From assembly GCA_020073165.1 (NCBI GenBank), contig JAIQFP010000014.1, positions 1 through 64,000 on the forward strand: a stretch of DNA of 64,000 bases, in the 5' to 3' direction. Source of the stretch: Terriglobia bacterium (lineage in GTDB: Bacteria; Acidobacteriota; Terriglobia; Terriglobales; Acidobacteriaceae). Numbering within the stretch: the stretch's first letter is position 1; each line of letters starts with the position of its first letter. Shown piece by piece: positions 25,473-33,234 of this stretch. A program made the position numbers and the translations under genes. The notes under the pieces were generated by a model. The model made no database searches, was not told where the DNA came from, and worked only from the letters and a program-made list of their open reading frames with translations.

Positions 25473-26636
25473 TCAGGAAGGAATCCGCATCAGTCTGCCG
25501 TTCTTCAGGGTGAAGGAATCCCCACGCCACGCCACTTTGTGCCCGGCAAAGCTGGCCATCCAGACCATCAACGCCACAACGTCGCGCAGCGGAACAAGCC
25601 ACAGGTATGGCATCACGTGGCGGTCCTCCAGCACAACGCGCCCGACCACCAGGGCCATCGCGAGGCGCATGATAAGTGTCGCACCCAGCAACCCCCAGGC
25701 CCAGGCCGCACCATGCGCCGCAATCAGGGACAATAACGCCCACGGCAACCCGAATGTCCAAAGCATCCCAACGTATCCCCAGCGGCGAGCATCTCGCACC
25801 GTGCGTGCCCAGCGCAACTGGTGATCGACAAACTCGCGCGCGGTGTAGGGCGGTAGGAAGGTCCCTACTACCACTCCTGACAAACGGCCCTCCAGCCCCA
25901 GCGCGACGATGCAGTTGCCGATTTCATAGTCGTCAGCCAGATAGTCCAGGAAAGCTTCGAACCCGCCAATCGCCTTCAGATCGCTGCGACGGAAGGCGAG
26001 CGTGGACCCCAATCCGAACCGGACGCCTTCAAGCAGGCGGGCCGCCAGCACTCCCCCGCAAAAATCCGTGCTGATGCCCAGCGCTTCCAGCCGTGAGCCC
26101 ACGGTTGCACTGGCCACGCCCCGATACAGGCAAGTGATGATGCCTACCTCAGGATCGGCCAGCGGAGGCACCACCCGCCGCAGATAGTCCCGCTCTACCC
26201 GGATGTCGCTGTCGCTCAGAACCAGATATTCGTAGCGCGCCTCAGGCAACATTTGGGCCAGATTGCTGACCTTGGTGTTGGGTCCCAGGTTCTTGCGGCA
26301 AACCACCAGGCGGATCGCCCGCTGCGGAAACTCCGCTTGCAGCCGCTCCACCAGTTCGATGGCTGGGTCCTGGGGATCGCTTACGCCAAAGACTATTTCG
26401 TATTCCGGATAGTCCTGCAGGCAATGACTCCGGAAGCTCTCGTACATCTCGGGGTCGGTTCCCTTGAGAGGCTTGAGGATGGAAACCGGAGCAATGGATT
26501 GTGCGGAGCCGGGAGCCGCTTTTCTCTCCCGGAGAAACGAACCTGCACTATACAAACAGAGGCCGTAGTAGATGATGCTGGCAAGGGTGCCAATCACCGC
26601 GATGATCTCGATCATTTGGTCAATGTAGTGCAGCAC
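25473..26636 (-). CDS. hpnI: GT21-type glycosyltransferase, HpnI-like (hopanoid biosynthesis associated)
   Basis: The 387-aa membrane protein has an N-terminal membrane segment, a GT2/GT21 catalytic domain (PVSILKPLKGTDPEMYESFRSHCLQDYPEYEIVFGV), the D-x-D LSDSDIRVE (about 142-144), DDYEIGN and the QLRWARTVR box, then two or three membrane segments. This is the ceramide-glucosyltransferase-like layout of HpnI, which in hopanoid producers attaches N-acetylglucosamine to bacteriohopanetetrol. No other hopanoid gene (shc, hpnH, hpnG, hpnK) is in the window, so the substrate is inferred from family only. An ATG at 26615 is an alternative start to the GTG at 26636. Confidence 0.8.
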   Translation of the reverse strand: MLHYIDQMIEIIAVIGTLASIIYYGLCLYSAGSFLRERKAAPGSAQSIAPVSILKPLKGTDPEMYESFRSHCLQDYPEYEIVFGVSDPQDPAIELVERLQAEFPQRAIRLVVCRKNLGPNTKVSNLAQMLPEARYEYLVLSDSDIRVERDYLRRVVPPLADPEVGIITCLYRGVASATVGSRLEALGISTDFCGGVLAARLLEGVRFGLGSTLAFRRSDLKAIGGFEAFLDYLADDYEIGNCIVALGLEGRLSGVVVGTFLPPYTAREFVDHQLRWARTVRDARRWGYVGMLWTFGLPWALLSLIAAHGAAWAWGLLGATLIMRLAMALVVGRVVLEDRHVMPYLWLVPLRDVVALMVWMASFAGHKVAWRGDSFTLKNGRLMRIPS

Positions 26637-26684
26637 AACAGAGCATAACTGAGAACTGGGAATTGGATACGGAGAACTGCTCTT

Positions 26685-27944
26685 CTACTCGTAGCGCAAG
26701 GACTCGATCGGATCCAGGTTGGCAGCCTTCCATGCCGGGTAAATGCCGAAGAGCAGGCCCTCGGCTGCTGCTGCCATGAAGCCAAACCCAGCCCAGAACA
26801 CTGACATGGTGGCAGGGAGAGAGTCCCACACCAGGCGGATCACGTAGGTGATGATCGCGCCCAGAAGCACGCCGAGAAGACCTCCGATCGCGGTAAGCGT
26901 GATGGCCTCCAGGGTGAACTGGAGCAGCACGTCCCGCTTGCGCGCGCCGATGGCCTTGCGTACGCCGATCTCACGCGTGCGCTCGGTCACCGATACCAGC
27001 ATGATATTCATCACACCCACGCCGCCCACAATCAACGCCACACTCGACACCGCGAACATGAAAATGAAAACGGCCCCCGTGATCTGGTTCCACACGTCGG
27101 AGAGCGAGTCCTGGGTGAAAACCGAAAAGTTATCCGGCTTGTCAAAAGGCACGCGCCGGCGCCGGCGCAACAGCTCGCGCATCTCATCGACGGCCTTGGG
27201 CATGTCGTCGTGGGAAGTGGCTTTCACGCTAATAAAGTGCTGCTTGAGTTCGGGGTGCAGTTTCCGGAGCGTGGCCAGAGGGAAATATACCTTGTTGTCG
27301 TCAGGATTCTTCCCGCCACCGAACGCGCTCTTTACCTTCTCAATCACGCCGATGACTTCGAACAACTGCCCCTCGATGTTGATTTCTTTGCCGATTGCGT
27401 CTGCATTGCCAAAGAGTTCGTCCCTGGTATCGGCGCCGAGAATGATGACCGGGGCTCGCCGCTCGTCGTCGATCTCGCTGAACCAGCGGCCGGACGTCAT
27501 GTTGAGGTCAAAGACATCTTTCACCGACGCTGTGTCGCCTTCGAGAATCGTCTGCTTGGCTTTGCGGTCGCCATATTTGACGACGTATGTCCCGGTGCCG
27601 AACTGCGGCTCGAAATAGCGAACGCCAGCCGTGACTGCTTTTACGTGCGGCAGGTCCTTCATGGCTTCGGCATCTTCGAAAGTCAATTCTTTGCGGACCC
27701 GCAACTCCTCGGTTGGCCGCCCGAAGGTAATCGGCATGTGAAACGCAAAAATGATGTTGGAGCCCATGCTGCTGATCATGGTGCTGACGTTGTCATTGAG
27801 GCCGCGCACGATAGACGAGATCCCGATGACCACCGCCACGCCGATGACAATCCCCAAGACAGTCAGGCCAGAGCGTAGCTTGTTGCTGCGGATGGTGGCC
27901 AGCGCCATCTGGACGATTTCGCCGTATTCGCTCTTGTTCATCAT
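26685..27944 (-). CDS. MacB/FtsX-type ABC transporter permease
   Basis: The 419-aa protein has the MacB permease layout: a cytoplasmic N-terminal helix and membrane segment ([25 protein letters not shown]), a large periplasmic MacB_PCD-like domain (about 45-280) and a C-terminal FtsX domain with three segments including [29 protein letters not shown]. It lies 31 bp after a second permease of the same type. These proteins are mechanotransmission permeases for lipoproteins, peptides, macrolides or envelope signals. There is no ATPase gene in the window, so the partner must be elsewhere. ATG 27944 is the likely start. Confidence 0.9.
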   Translation of the reverse strand: MMNKSEYGEIVQMALATIRSNKLRSGLTVLGIVIGVAVVIGISSIVRGLNDNVSTMISSMGSNIIFAFHMPITFGRPTEELRVRKELTFEDAEAMKDLPHVKAVTAGVRYFEPQFGTGTYVVKYGDRKAKQTILEGDTASVKDVFDLNMTSGRWFSEIDDERRAPVIILGADTRDELFGNADAIGKEINIEGQLFEVIGVIEKVKSAFGGGKNPDDNKVYFPLATLRKLHPELKQHFISVKATSHDDMPKAVDEMRELLRRRRRVPFDKPDNFSVFTQDSLSDVWNQITGAVFIFMFAVSSVALIVGGVGVMNIMLVSVTERTREIGVRKAIGARKRDVLLQFTLEAITLTAIGGLLGVLLGAIITYVIRLVWDSLPATMSVFWAGFGFMAAAAEGLLFGIYPAWKAANLDPIESLRYE

Positions 27945-27975
27945 GACAATCGCCGGATTAAACCGTGAAGTCCTC

Positions 27976-29208
27976 TCACATCTCAAACCGCAACGCGGCA
28001 ATGGGATCGAGCGTGGCTGCCCGCCGCGCCGGATACACGCCAAAGAAAATGCCGACGCTGGCGGAGACAAGCAGGCCCGCAGCGACTGCCCATAGCTTGA
28101 TGACGGACGGCATTCCGACCAGCAGGGTCACACCCTTGGCCACTGTGATCCCGAGCAGCACCCCGATCAGGCCGCCCACCAGCGCCAGAGTTACTGCTTC
28201 AATCAGGAACTGCAGCAGCACGTCCGAACGGCGCGCCCCCATGGCCTTGCGAATGCCCACTTCGCGGGTGCGTTCGGTAACCGAGACCAGCATGATGTTC
28301 ATGATCACGATCCCGCCAACCACCATGGAAATGGCGGCGATGCCGATCATGGCGACGAAGAAGGTCCCGGTCAGGTTCGACCAGATGCTTAGGAGGCTGC
28401 TATTGGTTTCAATGTCGAACGTATCCGCACCCCCGGCAGGGTCGTGCCGCCGGGTGCGCAGGATGACACGCACCTCATCAATCGCGGAATCCAGTACCGG
28501 CCCGGTACCCGTGGCTTTGGCGGAGATGCGCATGGCGGTGTTGTGTGTTCCGAACTGCTTGAACCATGAGGAGAGCGGAATAAGAACGTAGTTGTCCAGG
28601 CTCTGTCCGAAGGTCTTACCTTTCTTCTTCCCCACGCCGATGATGCGGTATTCCCAGCCATCCACGCGGATTTCCTTGCCGAGGGGATCGACTCCCGGCA
28701 TCAGGGTCTCCACGATGTCGGTGCCGACCACGGCTACGGGCGCATTGTTGTCGAGGTCTGCCTGTTCCAGCATGCGGCCCATCTCCAGGTCGACATCTTG
28801 GGTGATGGCCACCGAGGGCGTCATGCCTTGCACGATGCTATCGCTGAGGGATTCCTCACCGTACTTCACATGGCCACTCATGTTGCGCGCGTACGCTCCC
28901 ACCCACCTACAGAGCTTGCACCCTTCCCGTACTGCGTCGTAGTCCTCGATGGTGAGGTCTTTGCGCTTCTCGCCCTCCAGGTAGCGGTCGACATTGGTGA
29001 CCGCAGGCGAGACCTTGAAGACGATGAACACGTCGGCGCCGAGATTGAAGATTTTCTCGGCCACGTAAGAATTGATCCCGTTGACAAACGTCACCACGGC
29101 AATGACCGCGGCGACGCCGATCACTACCCCCAGCAGGGTCAGGATGGAGCGAAGTTTGTTCGCCCACAGCGACTGCAATGCGATGCGAATGGCTTCGTTG
29201 AAATTCAT
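27976..29208 (-). CDS. MacB/FtsX-type ABC transporter permease (upstream paralogue)
   Basis: The 410-aa protein has the same plan as its downstream neighbour: [27 protein letters not shown], periplasmic domain, and [29 protein letters not shown] in the FtsX part. The two are clearly paralogous and probably form a heterodimeric permease. Both end with a [17 protein letters not shown]-like tail ([17 protein letters not shown] in the other). No ATP-binding subunit and no membrane-fusion protein are adjacent, so the substrate is unknown. Confidence 0.9.
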   Translation of the reverse strand: MNFNEAIRIALQSLWANKLRSILTLLGVVIGVAAVIAVVTFVNGINSYVAEKIFNLGADVFIVFKVSPAVTNVDRYLEGEKRKDLTIEDYDAVREGCKLCRWVGAYARNMSGHVKYGEESLSDSIVQGMTPSVAITQDVDLEMGRMLEQADLDNNAPVAVVGTDIVETLMPGVDPLGKEIRVDGWEYRIIGVGKKKGKTFGQSLDNYVLIPLSSWFKQFGTHNTAMRISAKATGTGPVLDSAIDEVRVILRTRRHDPAGGADTFDIETNSSLLSIWSNLTGTFFVAMIGIAAISMVVGGIVIMNIMLVSVTERTREVGIRKAMGARRSDVLLQFLIEAVTLALVGGLIGVLLGITVAKGVTLLVGMPSVIKLWAVAAGLLVSASVGIFFGVYPARRAATLDPIAALRFEM

Positions 29209-29350
29209 GGATCAGGTCGCGGGTGTCAGGTCGCAGGTCTCAGGAATCGAAACCGTCGCGTCCATGGGGTCCTGCTGAACCTCTTGAGTTTAACAGAGCG
29301 CGGGCCGCGGCCTTGTTAAGGGCAGTACGAGCCCGAGGCCTGAGACCCGA

Positions 29351-29441
29351 CCCCTGACCCCTGACCCCTGACCCCTGACCCCTGACCCCTGACCCCTGAC
29401 CCCTGACCCCTGACCCCTGACCCCTGACCCCTGACCCCTGA
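29351..29441. repeat. Thirteen tandem copies of a heptanucleotide (CCCCTGA)
   Basis: Exactly 13 head-to-tail copies of CCCCTGA fill 29351-29441, just before the RNase P RNA gene. The complementary strand is a run of TCAGGGG units, whose regular G4 blocks could form G-quadruplexes. Copy number should vary by slippage. The block lies between the permease start (29208) and rnpB (about 29478), so it is in the promoter area of rnpB. Confidence 0.95.
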
Positions 29442-29477
29442 TGCCTTAGATCAGAAGGTCATCGAATATAATAAAGG

Positions 29478-29878
29478 AGTTGGCAGCCGGACCGGACGGT
29501 CGCTCGCCTCGTCTTCGGATGAGGTGGGAGGAAAGTCCGAACTCCGCAGAGCAGTGTGCCGGATAACGTCCGGGAGGGTGGGTTCAAAGCCACTCGACGG
29601 AAAGTGCCACAGAAAACATACCGCCCCGCAAGGGGTAAGGGTGAAAAGGTGCGGTAAGAGCGCACCGCCGCCGCAGCAATGCGGCGGGCAGGGCAAACCC
29701 CACACGGAGCAAGACCAAATAGGGAGGGACCCGGGTTCGCCTGGGACACGTGCCGACTCGGCGCGTCACCACCTCCGGGTAGGTCGCTTGAGCCCCGCAG
29801 CAATGCGTGGCCTAGAGGAATGACCGTCCTGCCGGGAGACCGGCAGACAGAATTCGGCTTACAGGTCCGGCTGCCATA
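29478..29878 (+). ncRNA. rnpB: RNase P RNA (bacterial class A)
   Basis: The conserved elements of RNase P RNA appear in order: the 5' GCCGGACCGGACGGTCGC segment, GGAGGAAAGTCCG near 29526, the region around ACAGAAAACATACCGCC, a long P-helix set with GGTAAGGGTGAAAAGG, the AGAGGAATGACCGTC segment, and the 3' ACAGAATTCGGCTTACAGG. The ends close a perfect 13-bp P1 helix: TGGCAGCCGGACC (29481-29493) with GGTCCGGCTGCCA (29863-29875). The RNA is the catalytic subunit that trims the 5' end of tRNA precursors. Exact ends are uncertain by a few bases. Confidence 0.96.
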
Positions 29879-30343
29879 CGTGTTGATTTTCAATCACTTC
29901 CAAAGCCAAAAGAGCCCGTTGTGACGCCGGTGTGACACGCTAGCCACCGCGCCGGCATTCTTCCTCTGCTACCACGGGTGGGCAAATTCGTCGATGTCCG
30001 GTAATTCCCGATGGTTTCGTAAAAGGTAGCGAAAACCTTTGCAAAGCTGACCAGAGGATTGTCCCAGCTAACGCGCATTCCAATTTCCGAATTGCCCACA
30101 GTCCCGGAACAGCGTCGCGACAAGCGCGTTTGTCAGAACTAATCCGACCGACGAACCGATAACTTCCTATTTACGTGTGATTCGCCAAATAGGGCACCAT
30201 TTCAGCGCGACGCTGTCTCTCAGAATCTTCTCAGCGAAATTTCAGGACCGCCAAAGGACATTTGCGCCGTAGCGCCGCTAGTCTTCCATCAACTCACGGG
30301 AAACCTAGGCCAAAGGCCAGGTCCCAAAAAGGGGATGGTAGAT
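29879..30343. other. Intergenic region between rnpB and the methyltransferase gene
   Basis: About 460 bp without a supported gene. It contains a TGTGAC direct repeat (29920-29936, listed separately). AT-richer stretches near 30160-30200 and 30230-30240 are candidate promoter areas for the methyltransferase gene. Confidence 0.5.
29920..29936. promoter_or_regulatory. TGTGAC-N5-TGTGAC direct repeat, copy 1
   Basis: The 17-mer TGTGACGCCGGTGTGAC holds two TGTGAC half-sites 11 bp apart, the spacing used by tandem-binding winged-helix regulators. The identical 17-mer occurs at 32509-32525 in front of a gene encoding such a winged-helix domain. Confidence 0.35.
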
Positions 30344-31123
30344 ATGGGAAAGCGTTTAGCGGTTTTTGTGTACGGACTGGTCAGTTACATAGTGTTCTTT
30401 CTGACGTTCGTGTATGCAGTCGGTTTCATTGGCAATTTGTACCTACCGAAGTCAATGGATTCCGCAGCTCGAATGTCGTTCTTGCCGGCTCTAATCATTG
30501 ATGCTCTGCTGCTGCTGATGTTCGTGGTGCAGCACAGTGTCATGGCACGGCCTGCATTCAAAGAGGTGCTCACTCGATTCATTCCCGCGGCTGCCGAACG
30601 CAGCACCTACGTGCTGTGTTCCAGCCTGTTACTGATCGCATTGTTCGCGTTCTGGCAGCCTATTGGCGGTGTCGTTTGGAACGTCACCAATCCCGTGGTT
30701 CGGAACGCCATCAACGTGGTGTTCGGTTTCGGTTTCGCTTTAGTGTTCGTTGCCACGCTCTTGATCAACCACTTTGACCTGTTCGGCCTGCGGCAGGTGG
30801 CGTTGTATCTTGCGCGCAAGCCGTACACTTACCTCGAATTCCGCACGCCACTGTTCTACCGCTATGTACGTCATCCGTTGTACGTGGGTTGGTTGATCGC
30901 GTTCTGGGCTACGCCTACGATGACCGGCGCGCACCTTCTGTTTGCGGTGCTTACGTCCGCCTACATCCTGGCAGCAATTCGTTGGGAAGAGCACGACCTT
31001 GTCAGCGTTCACGGTTCGAAATACCAGGATTATCAGAAGCGCGTACCGAAGCTGATCCCATCGTTGGCTCCATACCGCGCCCCGGACGGGCGGATCGTGC
31101 GGGTCCCCGGTTCGGCCGCGTAA
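30344..31123 (+). CDS. mddA: Membrane methyltransferase, MddA-like (methanethiol S-methyltransferase)
   Basis: The 259-aa protein has six or so membrane segments and the NnrU/isoprenylcysteine methyltransferase-like motif FYRYVRHPLYVGWLIAFWATPTMT with EEHDLVSVHGSKYQDYQKRVPKLIP near the C-terminus. This pattern and length match MddA, which uses S-adenosylmethionine to convert methanethiol to dimethyl sulphide in many aerobic soil bacteria. Other members of the superfamily methylate other small thiols or lipids, so the substrate is inferred. AAAAGGGG precedes ATG 30344 at good spacing. The gene stands alone and ends 13 bp before a strong terminator. Confidence 0.78.
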   Translation: MGKRLAVFVYGLVSYIVFFLTFVYAVGFIGNLYLPKSMDSAARMSFLPALIIDALLLLMFVVQHSVMARPAFKEVLTRFIPAAAERSTYVLCSSLLLIALFAFWQPIGGVVWNVTNPVVRNAINVVFGFGFALVFVATLLINHFDLFGLRQVALYLARKPYTYLEFRTPLFYRYVRHPLYVGWLIAFWATPTMTGAHLLFAVLTSAYILAAIRWEEHDLVSVHGSKYQDYQKRVPKLIPSLAPYRAPDGRIVRVPGSAA

Positions 31124-31136
31124 TCTCGACAAAATG

Positions 31137-31169
31137 AAAAGGGCGGTTCGAGAGTCGAGCCGCCCTTTT
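31137..31169. terminator. Strong intrinsic terminator between convergent genes
   Basis: AAAAGGGCGGTTCGA (31137-31151) pairs with TCGAGCCGCCCTTTT (31155-31169) over 15 bp with one G-T pair and a GAG loop. A-tract and T-tract flank both sides, so it can end transcription from the methyltransferase gene and from the convergent winged-helix/hydrolase gene. Confidence 0.93.
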
Positions 31170-31192
31170 ATGTTTCCAACGTGCGACCTCCC

Positions 31193-32422
31193 TCAAGTAG
31201 GGGAGATTTCCGTCATCTCTGCCGCGGCTTCCTCGTGCCAGCCGATGAACGCGGAGATCTCCCGGACTAACTGCTCCCATGCGGCATCTCCCGGGGCGAC
31301 CATATGGCTGCGACTAGGCAATTCGACAAAGCGCGAGCCGCGGACTCGTGCCGCGATCAGCTTTCCCTCTTGCACCGGAACAGCGCCATCTTCGCGCGAA
31401 TGCAGCACCAACGTCGGGCAGCTGATCTTTGGCAGCATGTCTAGGACCCGTATGTTGGGAAACTCCGCCATCATGCGCGCGGCGTTCTCTGGCGAGGACG
31501 AGACTCGCTGCAACTCGTTGAGCCAAGCTGCCTCCACGAAATCCGCGTCTGGCCGGAACAGCGTCGTCCACAACTGCCGGAAGGCTGGATTGTCGCGTCC
31601 CCAGCCGGAACGGATCAGAGTCAGCATCGCTTCCAGGTGCTCCTGCGCCCCGGGACCCGGCGCCGGCCAGCCGTTCGCAAATGTTCCGTTGATGATCAGC
31701 CTCGTTACCCGGTCCGGATGGCGCGCTGCGTACGCGATTCCCACTGCGGCCCCCTGGCAACCGCCTAGGATGGAGAATTCCTCCAGGCCGGCGGCATCCA
31801 CTAGTTCTTCAAAATCCTGGACCGTCCGTTCGAATGAAAAATCGCTGACGTTCCAATCCGAGAGACCGCTGCCGCGCTGGTCGTACCGCACCAGGGTGTT
31901 GTGCCGCATAATCTCCAACAGCCACTGCCGCTGCAACGGGGTCTTCCACTCGAAATCCAAGTGATTGAGCCAGTGGATCGTCCGCACCAGCACCGGCCCT
32001 TGCCCTCCGACGTTGTACGCGATCCGCACGCCGTCGCTCGTGGTGAAGAATTCGATCTGTTGATCGGGAGCACCGGGTGGTTGCACGGCTGATTCCATTG
32101 GGATCAACCGCCCGTGCGATTTCGGGGCAGTTACCTCGGCAATAAATCGATAACCGTGTCGTGGCACGGTTTCGATGCACTTCGCCGGATGGAGCAGTTT
32201 CCGAAGCTGCGAAATGCAATAGTCCAGATTGTTATCTTCGACGACGGAGTCTGGCCATACGGACTCCATGAACGCGTCTTTGCGCACGAGCTTGCCGGCA
32301 TTCTCCACCAGCACGCGAAGAGTGTCGAACAGTTTGCCCCGCAGGCGGATCTCCTCGTTATCACGAAGCAGCCTTCGCTCGTCCACATCGAGGAGGTAAT
32401 TACCAAAGAGGTATTTGGCCAT
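31193..32422 (-). CDS. Winged-helix DNA-binding domain fused to an alpha/beta hydrolase
   Basis: The 409-aa protein has an OmpR/CadC-type winged helix at residues 1-97 (LFGNYLLDVDERRLLRDNEE, CISQLRKLL, IETVPRHGYRFIAEV) and an alpha/beta hydrolase from about 122. The nucleophile elbow is GGCQG (220-224), with Cys222 where serine is usual; the acid is probably D345 and the base H373. There is no receiver or membrane segment. Fusions of this kind could sense a small molecule through the hydrolase fold, or the hydrolase may act on it. The start at MAKYLF (32422) puts the winged helix at the N-terminus; no clear Shine-Dalgarno is seen. A TGTGAC direct repeat lies about 90 bp upstream. Confidence 0.88.
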   Translation of the reverse strand: MAKYLFGNYLLDVDERRLLRDNEEIRLRGKLFDTLRVLVENAGKLVRKDAFMESVWPDSVVEDNNLDYCISQLRKLLHPAKCIETVPRHGYRFIAEVTAPKSHGRLIPMESAVQPPGAPDQQIEFFTTSDGVRIAYNVGGQGPVLVRTIHWLNHLDFEWKTPLQRQWLLEIMRHNTLVRYDQRGSGLSDWNVSDFSFERTVQDFEELVDAAGLEEFSILGGCQGAAVGIAYAARHPDRVTRLIINGTFANGWPAPGPGAQEHLEAMLTLIRSGWGRDNPAFRQLWTTLFRPDADFVEAAWLNELQRVSSSPENAARMMAEFPNIRVLDMLPKISCPTLVLHSREDGAVPVQEGKLIAARVRGSRFVELPSRSHMVAPGDAAWEQLVREISAFIGWHEEAAAEMTEISPT

Positions 32423-32508
32423 TGTCAAACCGCGGCCGGCGTCGGTGGACGCACAGGAAGGCCGCAGGTCCCCCACATGGCTCGCTATTCTACCAGCGCC
32501 ACGACACC

Positions 32509-32525
32509 TGTGACGCCGGTGTGAC
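32509..32525. promoter_or_regulatory. TGTGAC-N5-TGTGAC direct repeat, copy 2
   Basis: Identical to the 17-mer at 29920-29936. It lies 87 bp upstream of the start of the winged-helix/hydrolase gene and could be the autoregulatory operator of that protein. Confidence 0.4.
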
Positions 32526-32556
32526 GCAAAACCTGCCAACACTGACAAAGTTGACA

Positions 32557-32928
32557 TCATTGACAGTGGATTGCCCGGAACTCGCTGCCCACTTCAACCA
32601 AGACGTATTTATATGAGGTTTGCGCCCGGTCCGGATACGTGATCCATAGCGTGTTGCAAAAGCCGTCCATTGCGACCAAGCGATATCCACTGGACGCGGC
32701 CTCCTCCAATTGCCGTGGCAATGTGGATTTGCGCCACGGCGAGCCCAGCTTCAAGGCGACTTTTTCGGGAGCCATTTGCGCATCTCTCTCGAGAATCGCG
32801 CGCCCGGCGATGACTGACTGGAAAGGTCTCGCCGGACGATATCCGTCGGCAATCACGTTGTCCGGTTTATCAGTGATCCGGTAGGAGAAGCGTGGCTCCG
32901 GTTTTACGCCGGCCGGCCGCGTCATCAT
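32557..32928 (-). CDS. Possible small hypothetical protein
   Basis: The frame encodes about 123 aa from ATG 32928 and is open further upstream to 33030. The product has protein-like composition (RFSYRITDKPDNVIADGY, RAILERDAQMAPEKVALKLG, GYRLVAMDGFCNTLWITYPD), unlike the Arg/Ala-rich shadow frames of this GC-rich DNA. No signal peptide and no recognised domain are visible; the start is uncertain and it may be a fragment. It is transcribed toward the winged-helix gene, with 134 bp between them. Confidence 0.42.
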   Translation of the reverse strand: MMTRPAGVKPEPRFSYRITDKPDNVIADGYRPARPFQSVIAGRAILERDAQMAPEKVALKLGSPWRKSTLPRQLEEAASSGYRLVAMDGFCNTLWITYPDRAQTSYKYVLVEVGSEFRAIHCQ

Positions 32929-33234
32929 CCTGCCGACAGCATTCGTCCCCGGTGTTCTGCGTGTTTGGCAGGTCTCCTCACTGGATGTGCCTTTTCGACT
33001 AGGGGCGCGAACGCCGAGGAAGATAGGCAACAGCTTCCCCCTCGCGTCCTCATCGGGATTTCTTGTGGGCGGACGGCCCAGCCATCCTATGCCGCTGCGA
33101 CGTCACCCGACGAATTTCAGCTTACAGGTCCGAATGCCGCCTCTTCTGTTCAACAACCACGCGCCTCGGTTCCCAGAAGGGGAAGCTGCCGTTCCGGCAT
33201 TCAACCTCTATCTCTGCGGGTATAAGCTAAATGC

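Larger units (their letters stand above)
32423..33234. other. Long intergenic region with one weakly supported small gene
   Basis: Roughly 800 bp. It contains the second TGTGAC direct repeat (32509-32525) and a possible minus-strand gene (32557-32928, listed separately). The part from 32929 to 33234 shows no convincing gene; GAATTTCAGCTTACAGGTCCG at about 33112-33132 resembles the 3' end of rnpB by chance or as a remnant. Confidence 0.5.

Noticed and set aside
29351-29441. CRISPR-like array
   Set aside because: The 7-bp units follow each other without spacers; it is a simple tandem repeat. No cas genes are present.
33112-33138. Second partial RNase P RNA 3' end (GCTTACAGGTCCG)
   Set aside because: Only 13 bases match exactly with a few flanking matches; matches of this length are expected by chance in 64 kb and no other rnpB part is nearby.
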